The notes beneath the pieces are model-generated. The model saw only the letters and a list, made by a program, of their open reading frames with translations, searched no databases and had not been told where the DNA came from. From Bacillota bacterium (GTDB lineage: Bacteria > Bacillota > Clostridia > Acetivibrionales > DSM-1351): a stretch of DNA of 51,287 nucleotides. Positions 33,501-41,231 of the stretch are shown in pieces. The stretch's first letter is position 1, and each line of letters begins with the position of its first letter. Position numbers and translations under genes: made by a program. The stretch is taken from positions 1-51,287 of the forward strand of contig JAEZKZ010000041.1 in NCBI GenBank assembly GCA_023415305.1, written 5' to 3'.

Positions 33501-33585
33501 TCTATTTGCAATACTTGTAAATGTAGTGATGCATTTCAGGTTGAAGAAAGTAAGCATGATAGAATCCCTTAAATCGGTGGAGTAG
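30550..33585 (+). CDS. ABC transporter permease (FtsX/MacB-like) with long coiled coil
   Basis: 1011 residues from the ATG at 30550. One membrane helix near the N-terminus (RFIAIFAIIALGTGFFAGVK) is followed by an extracellular domain of about 200 residues. Next comes a 200-residue coiled coil (about 240-450), very rich in Lys, Glu, Gln and Ala. Three helices follow in the first FtsX domain (PVFFFVVAAFVCLTTMTRMV, EEQRTQIGTLKALGY), then a fourth helix, a second extracellular domain and a C-terminal FtsX domain (TERIREIASIKVLGFYDLEV). This doubled-FtsX form is common in Firmicutes; the long coiled coil suggests a rod that reaches into the wall or binds a partner. It works with the ATPase encoded upstream. 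Confidence 0.92.
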   Translation: MKNAHFKDILRELWRTRSRFIAIFAIIALGTGFFAGVKATCPDMQLTADKYFNDYRLMDLRLVSTYGFNEDDIAAVEKSGDIKEIMPSYTIDAIVKTEYEDKVAKIHSFPLDKTAGDQNGYLNRYRVIEGRLPEKPGECAIEKGSTSGSDIAIGNDITLTSGKEDSDISGYLKRDSYKVVGYIETPYYLTFEKGTSSLGNGTVGMYVVIPEEDFNMEVYTDINLILKDTENLSAFSKDYEDYIEAHKEKLEKVAESRETQRYQEVYNEAKQKLDDKKKELAEGEAEQKQKLAEALEKLNKHQSELKAGKQKLEQQKRLAADKIKYAEAEFNKKETELENGIKQYSEQLKAFEQNKAFLPADQAAATEKVLNQTKTRLDQGRKTLAEQKLLFEKQSVRGAAELKKAGEDLNTAEKELEEGWSEYRKQKENSDRELADARKKLAEAEGKLIDIIKPQWYIMDRNNNPGYASYFEDTQRVDAIARIFPVFFFVVAAFVCLTTMTRMVEEQRTQIGTLKALGYGNFAIASKYLVYAAIASITGSMAGLTIGLKLFPFVIGNAYGMLYRLPPTITPLRGDYMFWITLGALVCTSLAVYFACYKELMEQPSSLMRPKAPKMGKRVLLERIPFIWNRLKFFSKVTVRNLFRYKKRLFMTLLGVAGCTALMLAGFGIRDAISSIVPKQYGEVFKFNAMVILDENAKAQERQEVFHSLEANGTIEKMLNVRLKNYDAGYEENWQKINLIVPGDNEKLSEFISIHERNGKESIKLSDEGVIIGEKLSKVLNLGVGDSINIKDSDFRNIRVKVTGINENYALHYVYMTKTLYEKEFGEKAELNSILVKMKEVSEQAEDELGAQLANKKAVLQTNFTRANQQSFSDMVGNLNSIVFVMIISAGALAFVVLYNLTNINITERIREIASIKVLGFYDLEVSEYVFRENIILTIINVSLGLLGGIVLNRFVLETAETDVVMFGREIRWYSYLMAAALTILFAILVNVVMHFRLKKVSMIESLKSVE

Positions 33586-33697
33586 CTTAATAGTATAGTC
33601 AGGACATGGGAAAATCATGACTTTCATCAGAAGAAATTCATCAGGGAGAAAATATTCTAAATTCATTGCAATAACCAAATTAAAAGAAGAATCACTT

Positions 33698-33750
33698 CAG
33701 AGCGTGTAAAAATCCGTGCCTGGGAAGAGCACGGATTTTTACACGCTCTG
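33698..33750. terminator. Perfect 22-bp inverted repeat between convergent genes
   Basis: Arms at 33698-33719 and 33729-33750 are perfect reverse complements around a nine-base loop. Each arm contains a run of five A or T in the middle of the stem. It lies between the convergent permease and TIM-barrel genes, so it probably ends both transcripts, although no T run follows the stem. A CA-repeat (33757-33769) follows. The rest of 33586-33827 holds nothing I recognise. Confidence 0.6.
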
Positions 33751-33827
33751 GGAGCGCACACACACACATATATTACATATACATTAATGGGAGATTGATA
33801 CACCCACTAATAAGCTTGTTTAAGTAA

Positions 33828-35534
33828 TTATTCTATTGCTAGAATCTTATAGGTTCCCGGTCTCAGGAATACCCTGAAATAGGTTACGCCATTTCCAGGT
33901 ATCATATCTATACGGGCACCGGCTAGGTGCCTGTTGGTGGCAATCTGGCGAAGTACTGCATTTTCCTTATGGACAACAATAGTAACTTCGGTGTTTGTAT
34001 CTCTGAAGGATTCAACTACAAAGGTATTGTTGTCATACAGGAACAAACCTACCTGGGAAGGGCCTTCAATACGTACCGGGAGCTCCTTTGACATAACTTC
34101 TCTTATATTATTGAGAGCTCCTTCGGGATAGCTGTATAGGTCACCCTGGTTATCGGGAATTGTAAGTACGTAAAGCTTTCCGTTACTGTATTTATTCTCA
34201 AGAAGAACAGGATGATTGTTATTACTGTCTATGCCTACTGCTCTTTGCCAAGTATCGTTGGTTTTAAAGTCAATATGCGGAACTAATATTTCTTTTGCAG
34301 AGTCATAATAGTCCTTAAAGGAGCAGGTTTCCATTGTGACAGCATATTTTTTTATCAGTGCCTTCTTATCGGTGTAGTATATTTCTGCAATATCGGACAG
34401 TTCACTGTTAAGAGCTTTCAAAAGACCTGAGGTGATAACAACGTGACTCCCTGAGGTCAGACTTGCCTTTATTTTGCTGACGAGGGCAGGATCTTTTTTA
34501 GCACTTTCGGTTAGCAGCACCAGCTTGCTGTTTTCTGGGTATACAGGGGTTGGCTCCAAAGGCAGCCCCAGCATTCCAAGATAACCATGAAGGAAATCTT
34601 CACCACTTGAATTGAAGGGTTTATAACAGGGAATACCCACAGGCTCTCCCAGCTTATCTGCCAATTTATCTAGTTCACTGAAAACATGGCCTGCTATAGG
34701 AGTGCATATGCTGTAGTCTGTTGCCAGAATACTTGCACAAAATAGTGTAATCTCCTTTGCCTTTGCAAAAACGTTCATGTTCAGCTGCTCAACGTATGCG
34801 TTCAAGGAACAGTCAAAGGTGTCAAACCATCCGCCGAGGTTTTTACCAGGATTTATGTTCTCAAAGTATCTCATAATGAAATAGCCATGATACCTTTGAA
34901 GCACTTGCTGAGTGTACTGTGAATCGCGGGTTTCGGTGCCTGTATAGAAGGAATCGAAAATACCCGCCTGATCTCCTGGAGTGTAGCCGGTAAAATGGTG
35001 GTGATCATACCAATTGGGATATTTAATAATCATATTTATATCGGGGTTGACTTTTTTTGCTGTTGCAACTATTTCTTTAGATACCTCCGCCATCTGTGCC
35101 GTTCTGAAATCAGACCAGCTTTTACTGCCCTTAGTCTCAATACACAAATCACATTTACAGTTTGTAAAATAGAAATCATCAAGTATAATCTCATCGAAAA
35201 TACTTGCAGTATAGGCTACGATATCGCTTAACTGCTTTATTTGCTCAGCATCGCTGTAGCAGAAGGAGCGGAAGTCCCAGATGACATCACATTTCTGTGT
35301 AGTGGTTATAGCTCCGGAAACCTTAATACCTTTACTCACAAAGAATTCTTTGCAGGCCAGCATATCCTCTTTGGGCAGATATGAACTACCACGATAGGTT
35401 TCAAGGTATACTTTATCAAGTTCAATATGCTTTGAGAAAAAATTATATAACTCCTCAAATAAATTGTCTCTCTTCAAGACCTCAAGGTCATAGGCGGTAC
35501 AAAAAATTGATGTAGTGAAATTTTTGTAGGACAT
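33828..35534 (-). CDS. TIM-barrel glycosidase-like protein with CxCxxC site, family unknown
   Basis: 568 residues, no signal peptide, so cytosolic. The first ~300 residues look like a (beta/alpha)8 barrel: KGIKVSGAITTTQKCDVIWD, then DEIILDDFYFTNCKCDLC at 114-131, with paired Asp119/Asp120 and Cys126, 128 and 131. The metal-type CxCxxC next to the barrel acids recalls GH42-like enzymes. Residues ~320-430 look like a glutamine-amidotransferase-like Rossmann domain (SGSHVVITSGLLKAL), and the end is a beta-sandwich (TYFRVFLRPGTYKILAIE). That three-domain plan is common in glycosidases. I cannot name a family. It lies downstream of an AraC regulator on the same strand (gap 123 bases), which probably controls it. 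Confidence 0.7.
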   Translation of the reverse strand: MSYKNFTTSIFCTAYDLEVLKRDNLFEELYNFFSKHIELDKVYLETYRGSSYLPKEDMLACKEFFVSKGIKVSGAITTTQKCDVIWDFRSFCYSDAEQIKQLSDIVAYTASIFDEIILDDFYFTNCKCDLCIETKGSKSWSDFRTAQMAEVSKEIVATAKKVNPDINMIIKYPNWYDHHHFTGYTPGDQAGIFDSFYTGTETRDSQYTQQVLQRYHGYFIMRYFENINPGKNLGGWFDTFDCSLNAYVEQLNMNVFAKAKEITLFCASILATDYSICTPIAGHVFSELDKLADKLGEPVGIPCYKPFNSSGEDFLHGYLGMLGLPLEPTPVYPENSKLVLLTESAKKDPALVSKIKASLTSGSHVVITSGLLKALNSELSDIAEIYYTDKKALIKKYAVTMETCSFKDYYDSAKEILVPHIDFKTNDTWQRAVGIDSNNNHPVLLENKYSNGKLYVLTIPDNQGDLYSYPEGALNNIREVMSKELPVRIEGPSQVGLFLYDNNTFVVESFRDTNTEVTIVVHKENAVLRQIATNRHLAGARIDMIPGNGVTYFRVFLRPGTYKILAIE

Positions 35535-35657
35535 AAAACCTCCTAAAATGCCGCGTTGTGGCTGAAATAAAGTTTATGAAAATTGTTTTATAAAAGATGT
35601 TTTATGTCTTAATTATATAAAATATATATTATATTTCTCGCCAATGATTGCTAATTG

Positions 35658-36515
35658 CTACTCATATATTGCTTTTTTAAATTGGGAGGGTGAACAGCCT
35701 CTTACCTGCTTAAACACCCTGTTAAAGGTTTTAATGCTGTTAAACCCCGATTTGAAAGCTATTTCTGTTATAGAATCAGAAGAGTTAATAAGCCTGTTAG
35801 CAGCTTTTGAAACTTTATAATTGTTCAGGTATGTCCAAAAGGTCATACCTGTTGCTTCCTTAAAAAATCGTGTAAAATGGTACATACTGAAATTAACATA
35901 TTTTGAGACCTCCAGCAGAGTGATTTCCTCATTAAGGTTAATGTCAATATAATTTGTGATTTTCTCCAGAAGTTCTAATTTTTCTATTTGCTTATTCTTT
36001 TCGGCCGAGCAGAGTTTTTCATTGGGTATATACCTAATCATACCGGCAGCCAGGTTACACAGCCTCGCGGAGATGAAAAATTCATACCCGGAATCCTTAC
36101 TTTTGATTTCTTTATTAATATCCAGGATATTGTGCTCAAAGTATTCATGAACAGAGAACGCGTTGCTTTCTCTGGGGGCACTGCTGGTAATCAGCGGATC
36201 CAGCAGTCTCCTGCCCGAGATATTGTTTGCTATCTCTTCAAACAGGGACAAATCAAATTGAATGATAATTCTGTCGCATTTTTGTGGCTGCATTAGAAAA
36301 TAATGTACCTCACCCATATTAATAATGAGAATATCCCTGTTGTGTAAGGTATAAATGAAATTGTTCAAGCCAACCTTAAGTTCGTCTCCCAGAACATAAA
36401 TTATTTCCACCCTTTCATGCCAATGAGGAGGAAAGTCCTGAACATCAGTATTAAATACGTTTACCGGTAAATGTCCCGTATATATGTTTATGCTGGTTTG
36501 ATGATGAGCCTCCAT
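35658..36515 (-). CDS. AraC-family transcriptional regulator
   Basis: 285 residues from the ATG at 36515, which follows GGAGG by five bases; an ATG four codons upstream has no site. The N-terminal half is a cupin sensor (DFPPHWHERVEIIYVLGDEL, HNRDILIINMGEVHYFL). The C-terminal ~100 residues carry two helix-turn-helix motifs (TLLEVSKYVNFSMYHFTRFF and SDSITEIAFKSGFNSIKTFN, then RVFKQVRGCSPSQFKK). Such regulators sense sugars and activate nearby glycosidase genes. Its neighbour downstream on the same strand is the TIM-barrel protein, so that gene is the likely target. Confidence 0.93.
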   Translation of the reverse strand: MEAHHQTSINIYTGHLPVNVFNTDVQDFPPHWHERVEIIYVLGDELKVGLNNFIYTLHNRDILIINMGEVHYFLMQPQKCDRIIIQFDLSLFEEIANNISGRRLLDPLITSSAPRESNAFSVHEYFEHNILDINKEIKSKDSGYEFFISARLCNLAAGMIRYIPNEKLCSAEKNKQIEKLELLEKITNYIDINLNEEITLLEVSKYVNFSMYHFTRFFKEATGMTFWTYLNNYKVSKAANRLINSSDSITEIAFKSGFNSIKTFNRVFKQVRGCSPSQFKKAIYE

Positions 36516-36764
36516 ATTAACCTCCATGAGCCACGTAAGTGACTTTGAGCCGACATAGCGGCCACAAAATGTAATGATAAAATATTCTTGTCATCGTATA
36601 TACTTTTATTAGATATTGTTAAGAAAATAATACCGTTTTTTCTATTATAAAGTATTTTAGCCAATTGGTTCAACAAGGTAAAAACAGTATAATCATTCAC
36701 CAATAAAAAAGGACTCCATATTATGTATTAGCACTCATATCCGACACAGAAGTAGGAGGGTAAA

Positions 36765-37490
36765 ATGTATAATACCAAAAGATTTGACCAGATGAATAAT
36801 GAACCTAACTTTATTACCGGTGAATATGGTGATGTTAACGGTGATAATATTAGTGATTTTGTGTACCTTACAGGTACAAGGACACCCAACAGTGCATATA
36901 TTCAGAACATAGCCCTCGTCATACGAGACGGAAGGACAGGAATAAAGCAGAGGGCAAAGCTCAAGTCTGATTCAGGGTACTCACCTGTAATTAGTTTAAT
37001 GGACTTCACCGGAGACCGGATAAAGGACATTATGGTAAGTATAGCTTCGGGAGGAAGCGGAGGTATATATTTTTATTACATTTTTACCAATGTAAACAAT
37101 CGGCTGAAACAAATTTTTGATTATGAGGAATACAATGAACGGTATAATTATAAAGTTGAATACAGAAATAATTATAAAGTTGAAGTAAAAAACCTTGAAA
37201 CTGATGAAGTATTTATTATAGATATTACATATAAAGGCAAGGAGTACCTTGATGAAATATATACCCCGGAGGGTATATTGAAACAATCCATAGAGGGTTG
37301 GGTTGATCCTCTGAGCGGATTATACCCCGTTGATTTCGACGGGAATGGTATCTATGAGCTCCTTGGTTATCAAAGTATCGCAGGACGATATCATGCTGAC
37401 TCCCTTGGTTATGTGCAAAGTGTGCTTAAATGGAACGGGAAAAAGTTCTACCTGATGGACCAGTTTGTAGCAGTATTTGGAGGAGACTGA
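36765..37490 (+). CDS. FG-GAP/VCBS repeat-like protein
   Basis: 241 residues after TAGGAGGG. Three Asp-rich loops (GDVNGDNISDF, DFTGDRIKDI and DFDGNGIYEL) are evenly spread and resemble the calcium-binding turns of FG-GAP/VCBS beta-propeller repeats. There is no signal peptide, which is common for this type in Firmicutes, so location is uncertain. It is a single-gene unit divergent from the AraC regulator and followed by a terminator. The function is unknown. Confidence 0.7.
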   Translation: MYNTKRFDQMNNEPNFITGEYGDVNGDNISDFVYLTGTRTPNSAYIQNIALVIRDGRTGIKQRAKLKSDSGYSPVISLMDFTGDRIKDIMVSIASGGSGGIYFYYIFTNVNNRLKQIFDYEEYNERYNYKVEYRNNYKVEVKNLETDEVFIIDITYKGKEYLDEIYTPEGILKQSIEGWVDPLSGLYPVDFDGNGIYELLGYQSIAGRYHADSLGYVQSVLKWNGKKFYLMDQFVAVFGGD

Positions 37491-37860
37491 AGTGACGGGT
37501 TTCATAAGCTAAAAAATGTACAATATTCTCTTTATAACATGGAAGAATTTTTTATATATTTTACATATACTTATTAAAGCTAATAATGTAATATTTGTAT
37601 TGTAAAAACAATCCATTCTGGCTGGCAGACTAGTTCTGCCAGCTGGTCTTAAAATATATTCCTCCTGAAAATTGTAGGTCCTCGTGTTGTTTAAAACATG
37701 AGGATTTTTGCTTTTCAAATGTTTTAGCACAGGTAAAAGAGTTTTCTTATAGAATACTATTTTGCCGTATGCTTTGAAATATAGTTATTTAATATTGGGA
37801 AAGTTGGCGTTATAATGAGTAGTGTGCTGTGTTAAATAAATATAAAAATCGGAGGCAGTA
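37491..37860 (+). other. 370-bp gap with two hairpins and the GntR gene leader
   Basis: From the left: AT-rich DNA; a hairpin with GCTGGCAG/CTGCCAGC arms at 37621-37643; a terminator at 37679-37709; and a TATAAT box at about 37812 before the GntR gene, whose -35 is weak. No open frame of interest is present. Confidence 0.4.
37679..37709 (+). terminator. Intrinsic terminator after the FG-GAP-like gene
   Basis: Arms TCCTCGTGTT (37679-37688) and AACATGAGGA (37695-37704) pair over ten bases with one G-T wobble, and TTTTT follows directly. A second hairpin 35 bases upstream (37621-37643) may help. Confidence 0.75.
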
Positions 37861-38598
37861 ATGTTTATTGACAAAAAAAGCCCTGTGCCTGTATATTTTC
37901 AACTGAAAAACTTAATCCTTGAAAAAATAAAGTCGGGTGAATATCCTGCAGGCAGTCTCATACCCTCTGAAAGAGAACTGTCTGAAAATCTGGGTATAAG
38001 CCGTATGACTGCCAGACAGGCGATCAATCAGCTGGCTTCGGAAAACTATCTTGTACGGGAAAAGGGTAAAGGAACCTATGTTAATAAAGTTAAGTTTGAA
38101 CAAAGAAATATAATGAGCTTTTCCGAAACTGTAAAAAGGCTTGGAATGGTCCCACATACCAGAGTATTGGAATTTTCTGAAGACAAGGATTGTTTTGACG
38201 TCAAACAGGCGCTGGAGCTTGAACCTCAGGAGAAGATATATCGCGTTAAAAGGCTAAGGCTTGCAGATGATACTCCTATTGCGGTTGAAGAGGTATTCCT
38301 TCCTGAAAAGCTTTGTCCGGATATAAATAAGCTGGATTTGACAAGGTCTTTGTATGATTTACTTAAAAACACTTACTCAGTTGAAATAAGCCACGTTGAC
38401 AATAATATTGAAGCAATAAAGGCGGACAAGGAGAGTCGTCAGCTGCTGATGCTTGAGGCAGGTATTCCGGTTCTCAAAATATCAGGTACAAGCTATACCA
38501 GAGAAGGGAGAAAACTCTTCTATGAAAGGGATGTATACCGTGCCGATAAATATAAATATAGTGTGAGAATTTATATGGAGCAGTCGGCAGCTGAGTAG
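37861..38598 (+). CDS. GntR-family regulator with UTRA domain (NagR/YvoA-like)
   Basis: 245 residues after ATCGGAGGC. The N-terminal winged helix (VPVYFQLKNLILEKIKSGEY, then IPSERELSENLGISRMTARQ) is a clear GntR domain. Residues ~95-235 are a UTRA effector domain (EKIYRVKRLRLADDTPIAVE, VPVLKISGTSYT-like end). UTRA regulators of this type bind phosphorylated sugars, and the NagR/DasR branch senses GlcN-6-P or GlcNAc-6-P. The next two genes, an SIS deaminase and a PIG-L deacetylase, fit that branch. A palindromic site resembling its operator lies before them at 38731-38758. Confidence 0.93.
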   Translation: MFIDKKSPVPVYFQLKNLILEKIKSGEYPAGSLIPSERELSENLGISRMTARQAINQLASENYLVREKGKGTYVNKVKFEQRNIMSFSETVKRLGMVPHTRVLEFSEDKDCFDVKQALELEPQEKIYRVKRLRLADDTPIAVEEVFLPEKLCPDINKLDLTRSLYDLLKNTYSVEISHVDNNIEAIKADKESRQLLMLEAGIPVLKISGTSYTREGRKLFYERDVYRADKYKYSVRIYMEQSAAE

Positions 38599-38709
38599 AA
38601 AAAGGCAGTCGGTAATCAGTAATTAATAACAGTGCTGCGGAAAAAGGAGCAGGGAGTTGAAGACCTGCTTAAATATATATTTTTTAAATAGATTGATTTT
38701 TTTCGGGGG

Positions 38710-38758
38710 TTGAATTAAAATATAGGTAAAGTGGTATATACAACTATACCTATATACC
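38710..38758 (+). promoter_or_regulatory. Candidate promoter with overlapping GntR operator
   Basis: GGTATA-TACAAC-TATACC (38733-38750) is an inverted repeat with a six-base centre, followed at once by TATATACC, giving a second overlapping palindrome. HutC-subfamily GntR proteins such as NagR bind sites of the TGGTATA...TATACCA kind. TTGAAT at 38710-38715 and GTATAT about 18 bases later could be the -35 and -10, so a bound regulator would block the promoter of the SIS and PIG-L genes. The match is by eye. Confidence 0.55.
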
Positions 38759-38808
38759 GGTTAATTCGGTTTCAAAATTAATTAACAATAAATTGGGAGG
38801 TAGTTACT

Positions 38809-39846
38809 ATGACGAAAATGTGGGAAGAGATAATGGAACAGCCCCAGATTCTGAAAAAAACAATAGAATCAAACAATACGGTGATTGACTTACTGCTGGA
38901 GGAACTGAATGCAAGAGAAATATCTACAGTGATAATTGCTGCAAGAGGGACCTCAGACCATGCTGCTGTATATGCAAAATATGCAATTGAGACACTTGTG
39001 GGTATACCTGTATCTCTGGCTGCACCTTCGGTAATGACAATGTATAATAAACATATTAATATGAAGAACTGTCTTGTAATTGGAATATCCCAGTCAGGCA
39101 AAGCTGCCGATGTTATAGAGGTAGTGAGAACAGCCGCCGAACAGGGGGCTGTAACAATGAGTGTAACAAATTTTACAGATTCTCCTTTAGCGACAACATC
39201 CCGGTTCCACCTGTTTTGTGATACAGGAGTTGAAAAAAGTGTTGCTGCTACAAAAACTTTTACTTCAACAGTGTATCTTCTTATCAACTTTATAGCGAGA
39301 TGGGCTAAGTGCCAGGATTTGCTTGAGGAATTAAAACAGGTACCGGACACAATGATAAAGCTATTTAACAGTGATGAAAAAATACATGAAGTGGTAAGAA
39401 GATACAGATTTATGAAGGAGTGTTTTGTACTTGCAAGAGGCATTAATTACTCTATTGCATTGGAGTCAGCTCTCAAAATACAGGAAACTACTTATATAAG
39501 AGCAAAGGCTTTTGCTACCTCGGATTTTCATCACGGACCCTTTGCAATGGTCGAGAGGGATATGCCGGTTATTGTATTTGCACCTGAGGGACCGTCAACA
39601 GCGGATATTTCTGAGATGCTGGATAAATTAAAAGAAAGCGGAGCCGATATACTTGTTATATCTAACAAAAATGATTTACTTGTAAAAGGAGACTGTAGTA
39701 TAGAAATTCCAAAGAATTTAAGTGATTATGTGTCACCTTTTATAAATGTTGCTGTTGCACAAATGTTTGCCTGTAAGCTTTCATTATTAAAGGGGTTAAA
39801 CCCTGACGCCCCAAGAGGTTTGAATAAGGTTACCATAACAAGGTAG
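38809..39846 (+). CDS. SIS-domain sugar isomerase, glucosamine-6-phosphate deaminase type (NagB-II/GlmD-like)
   Basis: 345 residues after TGGGAGG. Two SIS domains resemble the isomerase half of GlmS: ARGTSDHAAVYAKYAIE, VIGISQSGKAADVIE and KSVAATKTFTSTVYLLINF in the first, ARGINYSIALESALKIQETT and ATSDFHHGPFAMVE in the second, and the ending DAPRGLNKVTITR. The glutaminase half of GlmS is absent, so it cannot use glutamine and more likely runs as a deaminase converting GlcN-6-P to Fru-6-P. Its place after an NagR-like regulator and before a sugar deacetylase supports this. Fructosamine deglycase (FrlB-like) is an alternative. Confidence 0.82.
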   Translation: MTKMWEEIMEQPQILKKTIESNNTVIDLLLEELNAREISTVIIAARGTSDHAAVYAKYAIETLVGIPVSLAAPSVMTMYNKHINMKNCLVIGISQSGKAADVIEVVRTAAEQGAVTMSVTNFTDSPLATTSRFHLFCDTGVEKSVAATKTFTSTVYLLINFIARWAKCQDLLEELKQVPDTMIKLFNSDEKIHEVVRRYRFMKECFVLARGINYSIALESALKIQETTYIRAKAFATSDFHHGPFAMVERDMPVIVFAPEGPSTADISEMLDKLKESGADILVISNKNDLLVKGDCSIEIPKNLSDYVSPFINVAVAQMFACKLSLLKGLNPDAPRGLNKVTITR

Positions 39847-39861
39847 TGAGGAGGGGGTATT

Positions 39862-40716
39862 ATGATACTTAGTAATAAGAATGCGGAATGGTTTATTCCA
39901 GACGGAATGGATATAGATTCTGGAATTGAAAGAACTACCCATCTTGCCATTGCCGCACATCAGGATGATATTGAAATTATGGCCTATGACGGCATTGTAA
40001 AGTGTTTCGGAAATGATAAAAATTGGTTTGGCGCGATTGTGGTAACCAATGGCGCTGGTAGTGCAAGGAATGGCATATATGCAGACTACTCGGATGAAGC
40101 TATGCAGGAAATCAGGAGAGTGGAGCAGAAAAAGGCTGCATATGTGGGTGAGTATTCTGCACTGGCGCTTCTGGACTATACCAGCGCTCAGGTGAAGTCG
40201 GCCGGTTCGAGAGAAATAATCGAGGAACTAAAAGATATCATACAAAAGGCAGGAGCAGAGGTTATATATACACATAATCCGGCCGACAAGCACGATACAC
40301 ATTTGGGCGTCGTCACAAAGGTAATTCAGGCAATCCGTGAATTGCCAAATGAACAGAGACCCAAAAAACTATATGGCTGTGAGGTGTGGAGAAACCTGGA
40401 CTGGGTTATGGATGCACAGAAGGTGGTTTTTGATGTCTCTGCACATCCTAATCTTTCGGCAGCGCTGGTAGGTGTTTTCGATTCACAGATTGCAGGAGGC
40501 AAGAGGTATGATCTTGCTACCTCAGGCAGAAGGCTGGCAAATGCAACCTACTCAGCCTCCCACAGTGTTGATCAGTCCGACGCTCTTAGCTACGCAATAG
40601 ACCTGACCCCTCTGATAGAAGATGACAGCATGTCAATCGTTGAGTACATCAGAGGTTATATCAGGAACTTTGAGGAAGATGTAATAAACAAGCTTAACTG
40701 TGTTCTCAAACCCTGA
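39862..40716 (+). CDS. PIG-L/LmbE family deacetylase
   Basis: 284 residues after GAGGAGGGGG, 15 bases behind the SIS gene, so in one operon. The zinc site is AHQDDIEIM near residue 32 (the family's HPDDE motif with Gln for Pro) and HNPADKHDTHLGV, which supplies the later His pair. The family removes acetyl groups from GlcNAc-containing substrates (N-acetylglucosaminyl-PI, GlcNAc-Ins, diacetylchitobiose). Next to an SIS deaminase, the likely job is to deacetylate GlcNAc or chitobiose before deamination, as Dac does with GlmD in Thermococcus. No NagA is seen in this window. The exact substrate is not shown. Confidence 0.85.
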   Translation: MILSNKNAEWFIPDGMDIDSGIERTTHLAIAAHQDDIEIMAYDGIVKCFGNDKNWFGAIVVTNGAGSARNGIYADYSDEAMQEIRRVEQKKAAYVGEYSALALLDYTSAQVKSAGSREIIEELKDIIQKAGAEVIYTHNPADKHDTHLGVVTKVIQAIRELPNEQRPKKLYGCEVWRNLDWVMDAQKVVFDVSAHPNLSAALVGVFDSQIAGGKRYDLATSGRRLANATYSASHSVDQSDALSYAIDLTPLIEDDSMSIVEYIRGYIRNFEEDVINKLNCVLKP

Positions 40717-41060
40717 GGCTCAGTAACAGAAATGTGGAAGCATGGTTAGAAATGAAATAAGGAACAGCTAAAAGGCAGGCCTTATTTCATTTCGTATGCA
40801 CCCCTTTTTTGAGAACTGTCTCAAAAAGCACAATGATTTTGTAGCAAAAAGTAATAAATGTTCTATTACGCGAGTACAACCTATAGAAATGTGGAAGAAT
40901 GGTTAGAAATGAAATAAGAATAGCTGAAAGGCAAGTCATATTTCATTTCGTGTGCAACACATTTCTATAGGTTTGTACGGGAGTAATAGCGGTCTTCAAT
41001 GATTTTTAATACTCCCACAATTTGGCTTTGGACAGGCTCAAAAAAAAATAAAAAACCCTA
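40717..41060. repeat. Two copies of a palindromic repeat element
   Basis: Copy 1 (40728-40800) and copy 2 (40885-40956) are ~85% identical over 72 bases. Each centres on GAAATGAAATA ... TATTTCATTTC; in copy 1 the stem is a perfect 14 bases (40749-40762 with 40780-40793). Copy 2 is also enclosed in a second, longer imperfect inverted repeat (40863-40893 with 40958-40989), so 127 bases fold almost fully on themselves. This looks like a small non-coding mobile repeat (MITE/REP type). Copy 1, 12 bases after the PIG-L stop, may serve as its terminator. Confidence 0.6.
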
Positions 41061-41090
41061 TTGACATAAAGGATAGTTGTTATGTATAAT
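41061..41090 (+). promoter_or_regulatory. Strong promoter of the tRNA cluster
   Basis: TTGACA at 41061-41066 and TATAAT at 41085-41090 are both perfect consensus hexamers, 18 bases apart, 33 bases before the first tRNA. A GC-rich stretch after the start point is lacking, but the box match is the best in the window. Confidence 0.85.
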
Positions 41091-41123
41091 GTAAAAGCAC
41101 GTTAGAGAACGGGCAAAACAAAT

Positions 41124-41200
41124 GGCGGCGTAGCTCAGTTGGCCAGAGCATCCGGTTCATACCCGGCAGGTCGTAGGTTCAAATCCCACCGCCGCTACCA
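41124..41200 (+). tRNA. tRNA-Met (CAT)
   Basis: A 77-base cloverleaf with encoded CCA. The acceptor pairs GGCGGCG with CGCCGCT, the anticodon loop is TTCATAC, and the T-arm is GGTTCAAATCC. The acceptor starts with G-T pairing and the D-arm is of the elongator type, so it is elongator tRNA-Met (or an Ile tRNA with modified CAT) and not the initiator. Confidence 0.95.
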
Positions 41201-41231
41201 GTTAAGCGATAGGTTCTATCGCTTATTTTAT

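Noticed and set aside
33757..33769. CA microsatellite
   Set aside because: Only about six units, intergenic, with no start codon or promoter at a distance where it could act as a phase switch.
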